A stretch of DNA of 64,000 nt from Methylobacterium sp. DB0501 (GCF_011043735.1 NZ_JAAKGV010000016.1:124001-188000), one strand, 5' to 3'. Counted from the stretch's first letter, positions 18,138-26,325 are shown. Notes: generated from the sequence alone by a model not told the origin. Made by a program: numbers and translations.

Positions 18138-18866
18138 TCAGGACGCCGCCCCGCAGCACCCTCCGCCCTCCTGGACCGGACACAACCCGCCGCAGGATGC
18201 CACCCCCGGCAGGCGCCGGCGCAGGCAGCAGACGCGGCGGCGCCGGCTGCCGCCCGCCGCGCACAGGGCCTGGGCGAGCGGATTCTTGGCGCAGGGTGGT
18301 CCGCCGCACCAGCCGAGGCAGGTCGCCACCTCAGGGCAGGCCAGGGTCTCGGGCTCGCCGAGCTCGCGGGCGACGTGGTCGAGGATCACCGCGGCATTGC
18401 CCCAGATCACCCGGGGGGCGATGCCGCAGCGGGCCCGGCACAGCTCGACGAAGGGCCGCAGGTGGTCCTCGACGAGGCTCGCCAGCCCTGCGGAGCGGCA
18501 GGGCATTCGGCACGCCGCCTCGGGCTGGACCAGGAAGCGGGCCGGGCGGCCGGCCGCGTCGAGTTCGAGGCTCGTCGTCGCGAAGGCGAGCGGCAGCGGC
18601 TGCCGGAGGCGCACCAGGGCCGTCATCGCCGGGGTGGCGAGCGGCGCGAGGTAGAACTGGCTCCAGTACGAGACGAGGGCCCGCCGGTCGGCCGTGCCCG
18701 GCGCGACCCCGAGCCCGGCTTCGAAGGCCGCGAGCGCGGCGTCGAACACCGTGGGGTCGTGCAAAGCCGCCAGGGGGGTTGCCTGCGGCCCGCCGGGGCC
18801 CGCGGCCACGCCCTCGCGGTAGGTGCCGAGCGAGGCCGGCACGGCGGCGGCGATCTCGGGCGTCAT
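18138..18866 (-). CDS. fhuF: FhuF-type siderophore-iron reductase
   Basis: 242 aa. The C-terminal cysteines form the pattern VCC-x10-C-x2-C (VCCLRRRLPGVASCGGLC), the [2Fe-2S] site that defines FhuF ferric reductases. The middle has the iron-transport-associated WSQFYLAPLATPAM and RVIWGNAAVILDHV stretches. Two further Cys pairs (CLGWCGGPPC and a C-terminal GGGCC) are extra. It reduces the iron of a ferric siderophore in the cytoplasm to release it. Its ATG overlaps the stop of the MFS gene by ATGA, so the pair works together. Confidence 0.9.
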   Translation of the reverse strand: MTPEIAAAVPASLGTYREGVAAGPGGPQATPLAALHDPTVFDAALAAFEAGLGVAPGTADRRALVSYWSQFYLAPLATPAMTALVRLRQPLPLAFATTSLELDAAGRPARFLVQPEAACRMPCRSAGLASLVEDHLRPFVELCRARCGIAPRVIWGNAAVILDHVARELGEPETLACPEVATCLGWCGGPPCAKNPLAQALCAAGGSRRRRVCCLRRRLPGVASCGGLCPVQEGGGCCGAAS

Positions 18867-20113
18867 GGGCGGTCCGCCCGCCGGGTGCGGGCGATGGTCA
18901 GCGCCAGCCAGGCGAGCGACGCGGCGTAGAGCGGCATCGCGGCGGCGAAGTAGCCCGGCCAGCCGGCCCAGCCGGCGAGCGCCGGGGCGGCGACCCGCAG
19001 TGGCATGGCGGCGAAGAAGGCGGCGCCGAACAGCAGCGCGTAATCGGTGGCGGGCCGCGGCCCCTGCGCCCAGCGATAGATCATGTTGAACACCGGCACC
19101 CCGAGGACACCGCCGAAGACGTAGTTCAGGACCGTGGCGGCCAAAGCCAGCTCCTCCGACCGCACCGCGCAGGCCGCCGCCATCAGGCCGCCGGCGGCGA
19201 GCACGCCGAGCCCGCCCGCCGCGACCAGCCGCACGGTGCCGAACCGGGCCGCGAGGCCGCCGGCGACGAGCGCCATCACGAGGTTGACCGCGGGCAGGAC
19301 GGTGCCGGTCAACGCCCCGACCCGGGCGAGCGGCACCCCGAGATCGAGGAGCGCCAGGGTGTTGGGGCCGCCGATGAGGTAGGCGGCGGCGAAGTAGGCG
19401 CCGAGCGCCGCGATGCGGCCGGCGAGCGCCCGCAGGCGCGCCACCGAGCCGGACCAGCGTTCCGGCGCAGCCCCGACACCCTGCAGCCTGGCCTCCGGAT
19501 AGGCGAGGATCGGCAGGAGGCAGAGCGCGTCGAGCGCCGCGCAGGCCAGCACCGCCGCCCGCCAGCCGAGGACGTCGTAGGAGCCGACCAGCACTCCGAC
19601 CCCCAGGATGCCGCCGAGCGAGGCGCCGCAGAGCTTGGCCGAGGCGACGAAGGCCCGCCTTTCCGCCGGCACCGTCTCCACCACCAGGGCCTCGAGGGCG
19701 ATGTCCATGGTGGCGATGCCCGCACAGACGGCGACCGCGAGGGCCAGCAGGGCCGGAAGCGGCCAGTGCTCGCCGAGGCTCAAACCCGCCAGCAGCGCCA
19801 CCGTCGTGCCCTGCGCCGCGACGATCCAGCCGAGGCGGTGGCCGAGAAACGGCAGACGCACCCGGTCGAGGAGGGCGGCCCACAGGAAGGTCAGACCGAC
19901 CGGCAGGTTGATGAGCTGCAGCAGCCCGACCTCGGCGAGGTCGAGGCCCCGCGCCCGCAGGATCAGCGGCGCGCCCCCGGACAGGAAGCCGAGCGTCGCC
20001 CCGAAGGCGACGTAGAGGCAGAAGAACGGGGCGAGCGGGCGCAGGGCCGCGAGCGCCCCCCGCGCTTCGCGGATCGCCGGGGAGGAGGTCACCGGGATCG
20101 AGGCCCCGCGCAC
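18863..20113 (-). CDS. MFS transporter, probably siderophore (RhtX/FptX-like)
   Basis: 416 aa with about 12 hydrophobic helices and a basic inter-helix loop DRVRLPFLGHRLGW after helix 2, a major facilitator. Coupling to fhuF (ATGA overlap) points to siderophore import across the inner membrane, a job known for RhtX and FptX, which have similar length. No TonB receptor gene is in the window. An 18-bp inverted repeat stands 19 bases upstream of the start and may be the iron-control operator. General drug export remains possible if the pairing is ignored. Confidence 0.85.
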   Translation of the reverse strand: MRGASIPVTSSPAIREARGALAALRPLAPFFCLYVAFGATLGFLSGGAPLILRARGLDLAEVGLLQLINLPVGLTFLWAALLDRVRLPFLGHRLGWIVAAQGTTVALLAGLSLGEHWPLPALLALAVAVCAGIATMDIALEALVVETVPAERRAFVASAKLCGASLGGILGVGVLVGSYDVLGWRAAVLACAALDALCLLPILAYPEARLQGVGAAPERWSGSVARLRALAGRIAALGAYFAAAYLIGGPNTLALLDLGVPLARVGALTGTVLPAVNLVMALVAGGLAARFGTVRLVAAGGLGVLAAGGLMAAACAVRSEELALAATVLNYVFGGVLGVPVFNMIYRWAQGPRPATDYALLFGAAFFAAMPLRVAAPALAGWAGWPGYFAAAMPLYAASLAWLALTIARTRRADRP

Positions 20114-20131
20114 GTCGCCCCGGGGCTGCGG

Positions 20132-20149
20132 TAGTTTGGAATCAAACTA
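20132..20149. promoter_or_regulatory. 18-bp inverted repeat, candidate operator of the MFS-fhuF operon
   Basis: TAGTTT-GGAATC-AAACTA: exact 6-bp arms around 6 bases, in an AT-rich patch just before the MFS start codon. It does not match the Irr box or a classical Fur box as I know them. Position suggests an iron-responsive or other repressor site. Confidence 0.5.
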
Positions 20150-20340
20150 ATTCGTCTTTATGTCCAGTCACTTGATAGGTCTTACGGAGGTGGGGCCCGG
20201 GCCGCAAGGGCGGTCCCGGCCGGCGCTGCGTCCCGTGTCGCGCGCAAGGTCGAAAGGCATGGTGCGCAGGTGCGGATGTCAGCAGCTCGAGGTGGGCCGA
20301 GACGCCCGGACCGAGGCGCCTCCCAAGCCGGTGATGCGAC

Positions 20341-20430
20341 TTCCGATCGATTGCTCGGCGATTGCTGCGCAATCGCGGTCGCGATGCGGAGGTCGGCTTC
20401 GCTCGAGCGAGGGGAGCCTGCGGCTCCACC
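20341..20430 (-). repeat. Structured dispersed repeat, family 4
   Basis: Read on the minus strand it has a hairpin GGAGCC/GGCTCC, the block CGAGCGAAGCCGACCTCCGC, then a second hairpin GCGATTGC/GCAATCGC followed by GAGCAATCG. The same order recurs on the plus strand at 54160-54250, where the first stem is GGAGC/GCTCC. Stem bases change between copies while pairing is kept. Confidence 0.6.
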
Positions 20431-20440
20431 GCGCGGGCGG

Positions 20441-20483
20441 GTGAGACGAAGTCCGGACGGGGTCCGTCCGGACTTCGTCTCAC
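20441..20483. terminator. Perfect 20-bp hairpin overlapping the LysE stop codon
   Basis: The arms at 20441-20460 and 20464-20483 are exact reverse complements around a 3-base loop (GGT). The stop codon of the LysE-family gene (20480-20482) lies inside the right arm. There is no T run, so it is not a textbook intrinsic terminator, but it would fold at the very end of that mRNA and protect or end it. Confidence 0.65.
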
Positions 20484-21106
20484 AGCTTCTCGGTGATGAG
20501 CCGCAGGCCGATGGCCGCCAGCACTGTCCCGATCCCGCGCTCGATCCAGCGCCCGAACCGTCCATAGGCGGCGCGAGCCGAGGGGCTGGAGAGCAGCACC
20601 GCCGCCGCGCCGTACCAGGCGACCTCGATCGCGAAGCTGCCGAGCAGGATCACCGCCTTGGCCCACAGAGCCGTGCCCGGCGGGACCGCCACGGCGTAGA
20701 GGCTGAGGAAGAACGCGATCCCCTTCGGGTTGAGAAGGTTGACGACGATCCCGTCACGCAGGCCCTGCCGCACCTGCCGGGACGTCGCGCCCGGTCGCGA
20801 GGCGGCCGCGCCCGGCTTGCCGGACAGCCACGCCATGCACCCGAGATAGACGAGGTAGCAGCCGCCCGCGACCTGAACCACGCTGGCGAGCCAGCTCACG
20901 CGGGCCAGGACCAGGCTCAAGCCCGCCATGGTGAGTACGGCATAGAACCCGGAGGCGAGGGCGAGCCCGCAGGTCGCGCCGAGCGCCGCGGAGCGCGAGC
21001 CCGAGACCGCGAGCCGGGTGACGAGGGCGAAGCTCGGCCCCGGGCTCAGGACCGCGAGGGCGTAGAGGCCGAAGACGGTGGCGATGGTGAGAAGGTCTTG
21101 ATGCAT
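20480..21106 (-). CDS. LysE/RhtB family amino-acid exporter
   Basis: 208 aa with six hydrophobic helices, and the family signature ALAVLSPGPSFALVTRLAVSGSR near the N terminus. NLLNPKGIAFFLSLYAV is the second conserved motif. It exports amino acids or derivatives (homoserine lactone/threonine type) across the inner membrane. The ATG at 21106 fits the family N terminus (LLTIATVFGLYALAVLSPGP). It stands alone. Its stop codon is buried in a perfect hairpin. Confidence 0.92.
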   Translation of the reverse strand: MHQDLLTIATVFGLYALAVLSPGPSFALVTRLAVSGSRSAALGATCGLALASGFYAVLTMAGLSLVLARVSWLASVVQVAGGCYLVYLGCMAWLSGKPGAAASRPGATSRQVRQGLRDGIVVNLLNPKGIAFFLSLYAVAVPPGTALWAKAVILLGSFAIEVAWYGAAAVLLSSPSARAAYGRFGRWIERGIGTVLAAIGLRLITEKL

Positions 21107-21205
21107 GGCGGGACGCTCGATGTCCGACGATCGCCCGACCCTGCAGGCGTGAGACGATGTTCCACCGGATCCAGGCGATCCGGCCTCCCCATCGATATTG
21201 CTCGA

Positions 21206-21243
21206 CGTCATCGCGAGGTCGCGTGGCGGAGCCCGGGATGACG
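21206..21243. repeat. Palindromic repeat, family 1 (degenerate copy)
   Basis: CGTCAT...ATGACG ends with an internal GCGGAGCCCGGGATGACG half match the other copies. The left half is diverged. It lies in the gap between the LysE gene and the 127-residue unknown gene. Confidence 0.5.
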
Positions 21244-21384
21244 ATGGCTAGTGTCAAAAACGCCGGTATGACCGCACGACGCACGGGGTCTGCCGGCCGG
21301 CATGTCTCAAGTAATCGGATATTGACCTTTAGGCAGATTTGCACGGGCCGCGCCGAAGCGCAACCCGGCCGACCGGGGCGCAGG

Positions 21385-21768
21385 TCAGGGCGAGGGCCGG
21401 CGCGCCGCCTCCCGCAGCCGTTCCCCGGCTTCACCGTAACCCGAGGCCGCCGCCGCCCGGTTGGCGATGCCCCGGCTCAGCACCACCCATTCGAGGTCGT
21501 TGATCGCCTTCACCAGGCGCCCGCGCTCGGGGACGTCGTCCTCGTCGCCCGGTCTCGCCTCGGCGAGGTTCACGGCGGCGATCAAGACCTGGTCGCGGCC
21601 GTCCTCGATCCGGGGATCGCGCTCGACGTTTCCCCGGACGTGGTCGTCGAACGGCTTGATCACGGTCCAGGGCAGAGCGTCGGCGCTGCAGCCCGCGGGG
21701 TAGCTGCGGGCGACGAGACGGGCCTGCGCGGCGGCGTCCCGGACGAGTGCGACGAGCGTGGCGATCAT
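21385..21768 (-). CDS. Small protein of unknown function
   Basis: 127 aa, not recognised. It is acidic-basic mixed, without signal peptide or membrane helix. Helical stretches are likely at MIATLVALVRDAAAQARLVA and at the C terminus (AAAASGYGEAGERLREAARR). One Cys (YPAGCSADALPW) is present. The ATG at 21768 was chosen because translation beyond it loses coding character. It lies 59 bases downstream of the secreted alpha/beta hydrolase gene on the same strand and may be co-transcribed with it. Confidence 0.55.
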   Translation of the reverse strand: MIATLVALVRDAAAQARLVARSYPAGCSADALPWTVIKPFDDHVRGNVERDPRIEDGRDQVLIAAVNLAEARPGDEDDVPERGRLVKAINDLEWVVLSRGIANRAAAASGYGEAGERLREAARRPSP

Positions 21769-21827
21769 GGCGTATCCGCTATGAGTGTCGAGCGGAAACC
21801 CGCGGATGGGCCCGCGGGTCCCGGGCC

Positions 21828-23786
21828 TCACCGCGCCAGCCGCCCCTCGTCCGCCTCCTTGGCCATCTCGGCGGCATCGGCCGGCAGCAGCGTGCGCTCG
21901 GCCACCATCCGGTCGGCCGCCGCCTTCACGGCGGCCGCGTAGGCGTTCGGCTCCGGGTAGCGCTCCTCCAGGGAGGGCCGCGGGTCGTGGGCGGCGTCCG
22001 CCGCCGCCTTGGTCGCCGCGAAGGGGAGCACGCCGCCCTTCTGGTTGCACAAGGTGCCGGCGGCGGTGCCGCGGGTCGGGTTCCAGGCGGTGTAGGTCGC
22101 CCGCGGCGCCTCGATCAGCGGCAGGCGGATGCCCGCCAGGGTGTTGCCGTCGGGACCGACTTTCGGCAGCAGCAGCGGATAGGTGCCGCGCACCACCGGC
22201 GGATTCCCCGGTTCGACCCATTCGGCCGGGTTGTAGAGCCCGGTATAGGGCAGGCCGGGAATCGGCGGGTAGAGATGGGCGGGGGCACCCAGCGTGCCGT
22301 CGGCCCGGGACGGGTAGCGGCTCGCCGGCGGCGCGACGCCGTCGGTGACCCAGGAATCCAGGGCGGTGAGGAGCGCCCGCGACGCGGCGCCGGCATGGAG
22401 CGGGCTCACCGGCAGGGCGCAAGCGGGATCGGTCGCGGTCTTCGCATCCGGGTTCGCGAAATGCGGGGCACCGGTGACCATGTAGACGCGGACCTCCGGC
22501 GGCTGGCCTAAGTCGGCGCCGCGCGTGTCGGTGGTCACCAGCGCCCCGCGCGAGCCCCACAGCTCGTACTCGCTGTCGACATGCATCAGCTTCGGGCAGG
22601 TGTTGGAGAGCCGGCAGCGCAGGAACAGCCCGTCGCGCCTGCCCGTCAGGGCGTCGGTCGTCGTCGCGTAGGCGAAGGGGAACTGGTCGGCCGGGTAGTA
22701 GCGGTCGAGATGCGGGCCGGGATTGCGGCCGGGCTGGGCGAAGCGGGCATTGGTGAAGCTGCGCCGGCTGCCGGCGATGTGCGGCATCATCCCGTCGAAC
22801 ACCATCCGGCCCTGCTCGTCCTCGTTGAGGCCGAGATAGAGCAGGTCGCGCAAGACCCGGCCCGATTGCGAGATGCCGAAGCCAACCGCCCGGTCGATGG
22901 TGCTGCGCCCCCGCGCGGCGAGGGGATTCCGGTCGCTCGCGTCGTGGCGCAGGAAGGTCGCGACGTCGCGGATCGCCGCGAGCCCCAAGCCCATCACCGC
23001 CGGGTCGCGGGCGGTGTAGCTCAATTCGTAGAGCGCGCTGCCGTCGAACCCGGCGGGCCTGGTGATCGCGATGCGCTTCGCGTCGAGGAAGCGGAACGAC
23101 AGGCCGGGCGGGGTGGCGCGCGGATCCTCGGGCTTCGCCCGCACGGTGAGACGGGCCTTCGCCGGATCGAGCTCGGCGGCCGGCCAGGTCAGCGGCGCCT
23201 CGACCGGGGATTGGGTGTTCTCGAAGCTCCATTCCTCGCGCGACGGTCCGGTGACCCCGGCGAGCACCGGCAGGCGGATGCCCATGCCGGCCCCGGCTCG
23301 ACCGTCATGGGGTGCGATGTCGCCCTGCCAGCCGATCCAGGCGAGGGTATAGCCCTGCGCCAGCAGGAATCCCCGGCCGGCATCGTCGGCCTGTTCGAGC
23401 CGGCCCGACGCCTCGGTCGCGCTGCCCTCGACCAGCGGGCCGATCAGCTTGCGGCCGCGATTGGGGATCTCGACCAGCAGGAGTCCGTTCGGGCGCTCGG
23501 GGCGCAGCAGCACCACGTCGGCGGTGGCCTCGACCCGCCCTTCGGCGTTGCGGGGGCTGAGTGCGATGTCGGCGATGACCGCGTTGCGGGGATCGGCGGG
23601 GTCGAGGGCGATGGTCGCCCGCCCGGTGATCTTCTCCGCCCGGCCGCGGGTGCCGAAGCTGCGGCCCTGCAAGGCCGGCATCTCGGCGGAGATCGTCTCG
23701 AACCGCGTCACCTCCGCCGCCGCCGGACCGGCGGCGAGGCCGCCCCCGATGAGCGCCAGGGTCGCGATCGTCGGCATCGTCTTCAT
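21828..23786 (-). CDS. Secreted alpha/beta-hydrolase domain protein
   Basis: 652 aa with a signal peptide (MKTMPTIATLALIGGGLAAGPAAAE), so exported. It matches a large alpha/beta-hydrolase-domain family of unknown substrate. The nucleophile elbow is GFGISQSGR (Gly-Ile-Ser-Gln-Ser-Gly), followed by the conserved DGMMPHIAGSRR, LDRYYPADQFPF and TCPKLMHVDSEYELW blocks. Two Cys in RCRLSNTC could form a disulphide. It probably acts as an esterase or amidase in the periplasm. It is followed by the small unknown gene. Confidence 0.87.
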   Translation of the reverse strand: MKTMPTIATLALIGGGLAAGPAAAEVTRFETISAEMPALQGRSFGTRGRAEKITGRATIALDPADPRNAVIADIALSPRNAEGRVEATADVVLLRPERPNGLLLVEIPNRGRKLIGPLVEGSATEASGRLEQADDAGRGFLLAQGYTLAWIGWQGDIAPHDGRAGAGMGIRLPVLAGVTGPSREEWSFENTQSPVEAPLTWPAAELDPAKARLTVRAKPEDPRATPPGLSFRFLDAKRIAITRPAGFDGSALYELSYTARDPAVMGLGLAAIRDVATFLRHDASDRNPLAARGRSTIDRAVGFGISQSGRVLRDLLYLGLNEDEQGRMVFDGMMPHIAGSRRSFTNARFAQPGRNPGPHLDRYYPADQFPFAYATTTDALTGRRDGLFLRCRLSNTCPKLMHVDSEYELWGSRGALVTTDTRGADLGQPPEVRVYMVTGAPHFANPDAKTATDPACALPVSPLHAGAASRALLTALDSWVTDGVAPPASRYPSRADGTLGAPAHLYPPIPGLPYTGLYNPAEWVEPGNPPVVRGTYPLLLPKVGPDGNTLAGIRLPLIEAPRATYTAWNPTRGTAAGTLCNQKGGVLPFAATKAAADAAHDPRPSLEERYPEPNAYAAAVKAAADRMVAERTLLPADAAEMAKEADEGRLAR

Positions 23787-23887
23787 GGCGGCTCCCGAGG
23801 GGCGCCACGTCCGGGCGCCTTGGCGCGAGCGTAGCGGGGCGGGCTCCTGCTGTGAACCGTATCGAGGCTTGGTCGCGCGGTCTCCGC

Positions 23888-24586
23888 TCAGGCCAGCACG
23901 CTCGCGAGGTAGTGCCGGACGAAGCCCGGCATCCGGGCCGGATCGAGATCCGCCACCCCGCGCACGGCGACGATCGCCGACAGTTCCGGCTCCGCGTCCG
24001 CCGCGAGGTGGGCGGCGATGCTCGCCGTCACGCTCGCCTCGTCGTCGCTGAGCGGCACCGGGCGCAGGAGCGCCATCAGGCCGCCGTCGCGCACGATCGT
24101 CCAGCCGGGATCCGGTCCTTCGGGGGCGACGAGGCCGGTCTCCTCGCGCAATTCGCGCAAGGCGCTCGCCGCGAGGTCGACGCGGCCGTCCGGGCCGATA
24201 TCGGTCGGGTCCGGCGTGCCGCAGGGGAAGTAGACGCGGCCCGCGGCGGCGGTGTGCGGGCCCATCTCGCCGAGGATGAAGGTGCCGTCGGCCGTGCGCG
24301 GCACGACGGCGGCGAAGACGTTGAGGACGCCTCCGTCCGGGAACCCCCAATCCTTGAGGGCGGTGAGGGCGGCGTACTCGGCCTCGAACAGCTCGGCCGT
24401 CAGCACGCCGTCGGCGAGCGCCCAGCGGCGCAGCATCAGCACCGTGCCGTTGAACATCGCCGGGCGCGCCGCCCGGCGCGCCTCCCAATGGGCGGCGATC
24501 CGCTCCCGGTTCTCGCGCGCCCAGCCCCAGTCGTGCGAGACCACGGCGGCCTCGACGCGGCGGCAAGGGGTGATGGTGACCGTCAC
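23888..24586 (-). CDS. Nudix hydrolase family protein with a degenerate Nudix box
   Basis: 232 aa. The second half of a Nudix box is clear (RELREETGL), giving the metal-binding Glu residues, but the first half (Gly and Glu expected upstream) is not canonical in IGPDGRVDLAASAL. The N-terminal segment WGWARENRERIAAHWEARRA and FNGTVLML match a subgroup often annotated as Nudix hydrolases of unknown substrate. It likely hydrolyses a nucleoside-diphosphate compound such as a CoA or NDP-sugar derivative. The ATG overlaps the stop of the phzF-like gene by four bases, so the two form an operon. Confidence 0.8.
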   Translation of the reverse strand: MTVTITPCRRVEAAVVSHDWGWARENRERIAAHWEARRAARPAMFNGTVLMLRRWALADGVLTAELFEAEYAALTALKDWGFPDGGVLNVFAAVVPRTADGTFILGEMGPHTAAAGRVYFPCGTPDPTDIGPDGRVDLAASALRELREETGLVAPEGPDPGWTIVRDGGLMALLRPVPLSDDEASVTASIAAHLAADAEPELSAIVAVRGVADLDPARMPGFVRHYLASVLA

Positions 24587-25485
24587 AGGCGCAGCTCGCC
24601 CTCGGAGATCAGGACGGCGCTGCCGCCGATCTCGGCCGCCCGCAGGGCGCCGTCCTCGATGGTGAGCTGGAGCGCGATCTCGCTCGGCCGGCCCATCTCG
24701 AACCCCTGCGCGATCGTGAGGTCGTGGGTGCCGCTGCCGAGGGGCTCGTACTGCATCAGGGCGCCCGCGAAGGCCGCGACCGCGCCGCCGGTCGCCGGGT
24801 CCTCGGCGATGCCGGCGGCGGGCGCGAACATTCGGGCGCGGAAGCTATGGCGTGGGTCCCCCGTCTCGCCGGTATAGAGGAAGACCTTGGCGCCGGGCCC
24901 GAGGGCCTCGGTCAGGGATTCGGCGCTCGCCCGCGCCCGACCCAAGGCGTCGAGATTCTGGACCGGGACGAGGTGGAACGGCGTGCCGGCGCTGTAGCAG
25001 CTCGGCCGGTGCCGGGAAAACCCGATCTCGGAGGGCGCGAGGCCGAGCGCCCCGGCGAGGCGCGTGGCGTCCGGCTCCTCGCCCCAGCTCTCGGGCAGAC
25101 GCGGCAGGCGGAAGCGGGCGCGGCCGACACCGTCCCCGGTCTCGACCACGCAGGGCACCACCCCGACCTGCTCCTCGAGCCCGAAGGCCACCGCGTCGGC
25201 GATCGCCGCCCGCCGGTCGCCGAGGGCGAGCAGCACCGCGGTGCCGACCGTCGGATGGCCCGCGAAGGCGAGTTCCTGGGCCGGCGTGAAGATCCGCAGC
25301 CGCGCCCGGTGCCGGCTCTCGGCCGGCGGCAGCACGAACACCGTCTCCGACAGGTTGAACTCGCGGGCGATGGCCTGCATCGCGGCGTCGTCCAGCCCCT
25401 CGGCGTCGAGCACGACCGCCAGCGGGTTGCCGGCAAGCGGGGTATCGGTGAACACGTCCAGGGTGGCGTAGCGGCGTGCGGGCAT
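24583..25485 (-). CDS. PhzF family isomerase/epimerase
   Basis: 300 aa, two-lobed PhzF fold of the diaminopimelate-epimerase superfamily. The catalytic Glu47 is in NLSETVFVLPP, FAGHPTVGTA is the N-lobe signature, and EDPATGGAVAAFAG the C-lobe one. PhzF itself isomerises a phenazine precursor; most homologues have unassigned substrates. It is the first gene of a two-gene operon with a Nudix protein. A 34-bp perfect palindrome lies about 95 bases upstream. Confidence 0.9.
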   Translation of the reverse strand: MPARRYATLDVFTDTPLAGNPLAVVLDAEGLDDAAMQAIAREFNLSETVFVLPPAESRHRARLRIFTPAQELAFAGHPTVGTAVLLALGDRRAAIADAVAFGLEEQVGVVPCVVETGDGVGRARFRLPRLPESWGEEPDATRLAGALGLAPSEIGFSRHRPSCYSAGTPFHLVPVQNLDALGRARASAESLTEALGPGAKVFLYTGETGDPRHSFRARMFAPAAGIAEDPATGGAVAAFAGALMQYEPLGSGTHDLTIAQGFEMGRPSEIALQLTIEDGALRAAEIGGSAVLISEGELRL

Positions 25486-25578
25486 CCGTGTCTCGTCCTT
25501 GCCGGGGTTCGGGGGCGAGGCAGCACGGATCGGGGGGAGGGCGCAAGCCCCGGGGGCGGAGGCGGCCGCTGCGGGGAA

Positions 25579-25612
25579 CCGTCACGGCCGTTTCGCGAAA
25601 CGGCCGTGACGG
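25579..25612. repeat. 34-bp perfect palindrome
   Basis: Two 17-base arms meet with no spacer (core GTCACGGCCGTTTCG then its complement). It lies between the start of the phzF-like gene and the stop of brnA, both on the minus strand. It may act as terminator of the brnTA transcript, without a T run, or as a dyad operator for phzF. Confidence 0.7.
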
Positions 25613-25688
25613 GACTGGGCAGGGGCACCTGAGAAGGCTGGATCGTTCGGATCGACAGGCCTGCTGCCCACGCGGATCCCGGGCTGGA

Positions 25689-26024
25689 TCAACGGTTCGA
25701 CCCGAGCCCTTTCGCAGCCCGCTTGACCGTCTCGTTGATGCGGGTCTGCCAGCCTGGGCCGGACGCCCTGATGGCTTCCAGGGCCTCGGGATCGAGACGC
25801 AGCGTAACCTGCACGAGTTTGCTCGGCGATCTCGGCCGTCCGCGCTGCTTCGTGAGGGCGTCGAACGGGGCCGGCGGCAGAACCTCGCGGGCGGGGCGCA
25901 TCCGGCCGAGTTCCTCCTCCGTCATTTCGCGAGCATCCGGATCCGCCGCCATCCGGGCCTGAAGCTCGGCCTCTTCGGCCTCACGCAGCATCGGGACCGT
26001 TCGTTCATTCGGAGCGTGCCGCAT
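25689..26024 (-). CDS. brnA: BrnA-type antitoxin
   Basis: 111 aa. The C-terminal ribbon-helix-helix part VQVTLRLDPEALEAIRASGP and GWQTRINETVKRA is the BrnA signature; it dimerises, binds DNA and neutralises BrnT. The N-terminal 60 residues are acidic and probably wrap the toxin (EAEELQARMAADPDAREMTEEEL pattern). Its start lies inside the end of brnT (20-base overlap), the standard toxin-first order of brnTA systems. The composition is less GC-rich than that of the neighbours, suggesting acquisition. Confidence 0.9.
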   Translation of the reverse strand: MRHAPNERTVPMLREAEEAELQARMAADPDAREMTEEELGRMRPAREVLPPAPFDALTKQRGRPRSPSKLVQVTLRLDPEALEAIRASGPGWQTRINETVKRAAKGLGSNR

Positions 26025-26289
26025 AGGCCTTCCTCTCTCGATTGCTGGCGGTTCGCAGACGGATCGCGGAAATGGCCTCCGTGCCGAGAAGCGAGACGGT
26101 CAGCGTAACGAGTTTGCCGTCGAGGTAGCCGGTTGCCATGTATCGTGCGCCGCCAGACTTGCCGCTGTAGCTCTCGCTGATCGCCGCGGTATCCCATCGG
26201 AAGCGGTCGCGAGCATCGGCGAAATCGAGTCCGTGACCACCGGGAGGAGGCTGGCAATTCCTCGCGCGCTTGCGCTCGTCCCAAACCAT
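26005..26289 (-). CDS. brnT: BrnT-type ribonuclease toxin
   Basis: 94 aa from the ATG at 26289, the usual BrnT length. The family pattern is clear: VWDERKRARN at the start, HGLDFADARDRF, the YLDGKLVTLTVSL strand, and the Arg-rich IRLRTASNRERKAYAA near the end. BrnT is a RelE-fold RNase that stops translation under stress. A Gly/Pro-rich insert (CQPPPGG) replaces the more usual short loop before HG. Longer upstream frames are not supported. A 40-bp dyad covers the start codon and probably mediates autoregulation. Confidence 0.88.
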   Translation of the reverse strand: MVWDERKRARNCQPPPGGHGLDFADARDRFRWDTAAISESYSGKSGGARYMATGYLDGKLVTLTVSLLGTEAISAIRLRTASNRERKAYAARSE

Positions 26290-26325
26290 CGGCACGTATT
26301 TTTGTAACTCCGGAAATACCGATGG
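26286..26325. promoter_or_regulatory. Imperfect 40-bp dyad over the brnT start, candidate BrnA operator
   Basis: Read on the minus strand, CCATCGGTATTT is mirrored by AAATAC-GTG-CCGATGG, a dyad with one 3-base insertion. The right half includes the brnT ATG. BrnA-type antitoxins repress their own promoter, so this is the best candidate site. Confidence 0.55.

Larger units (their letters stand above)
20114..20479. other. Intergenic region upstream of the MFS-fhuF operon
   Basis: 366 bases between the MFS start and the LysE stop. It holds an 18-bp inverted repeat at 20132-20149, a family 4 structured repeat at 20341-20430 and most of a perfect 20-bp hairpin at 20441-20483. No gene is visible; open frames across it are low-complexity. 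Confidence 0.6.
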
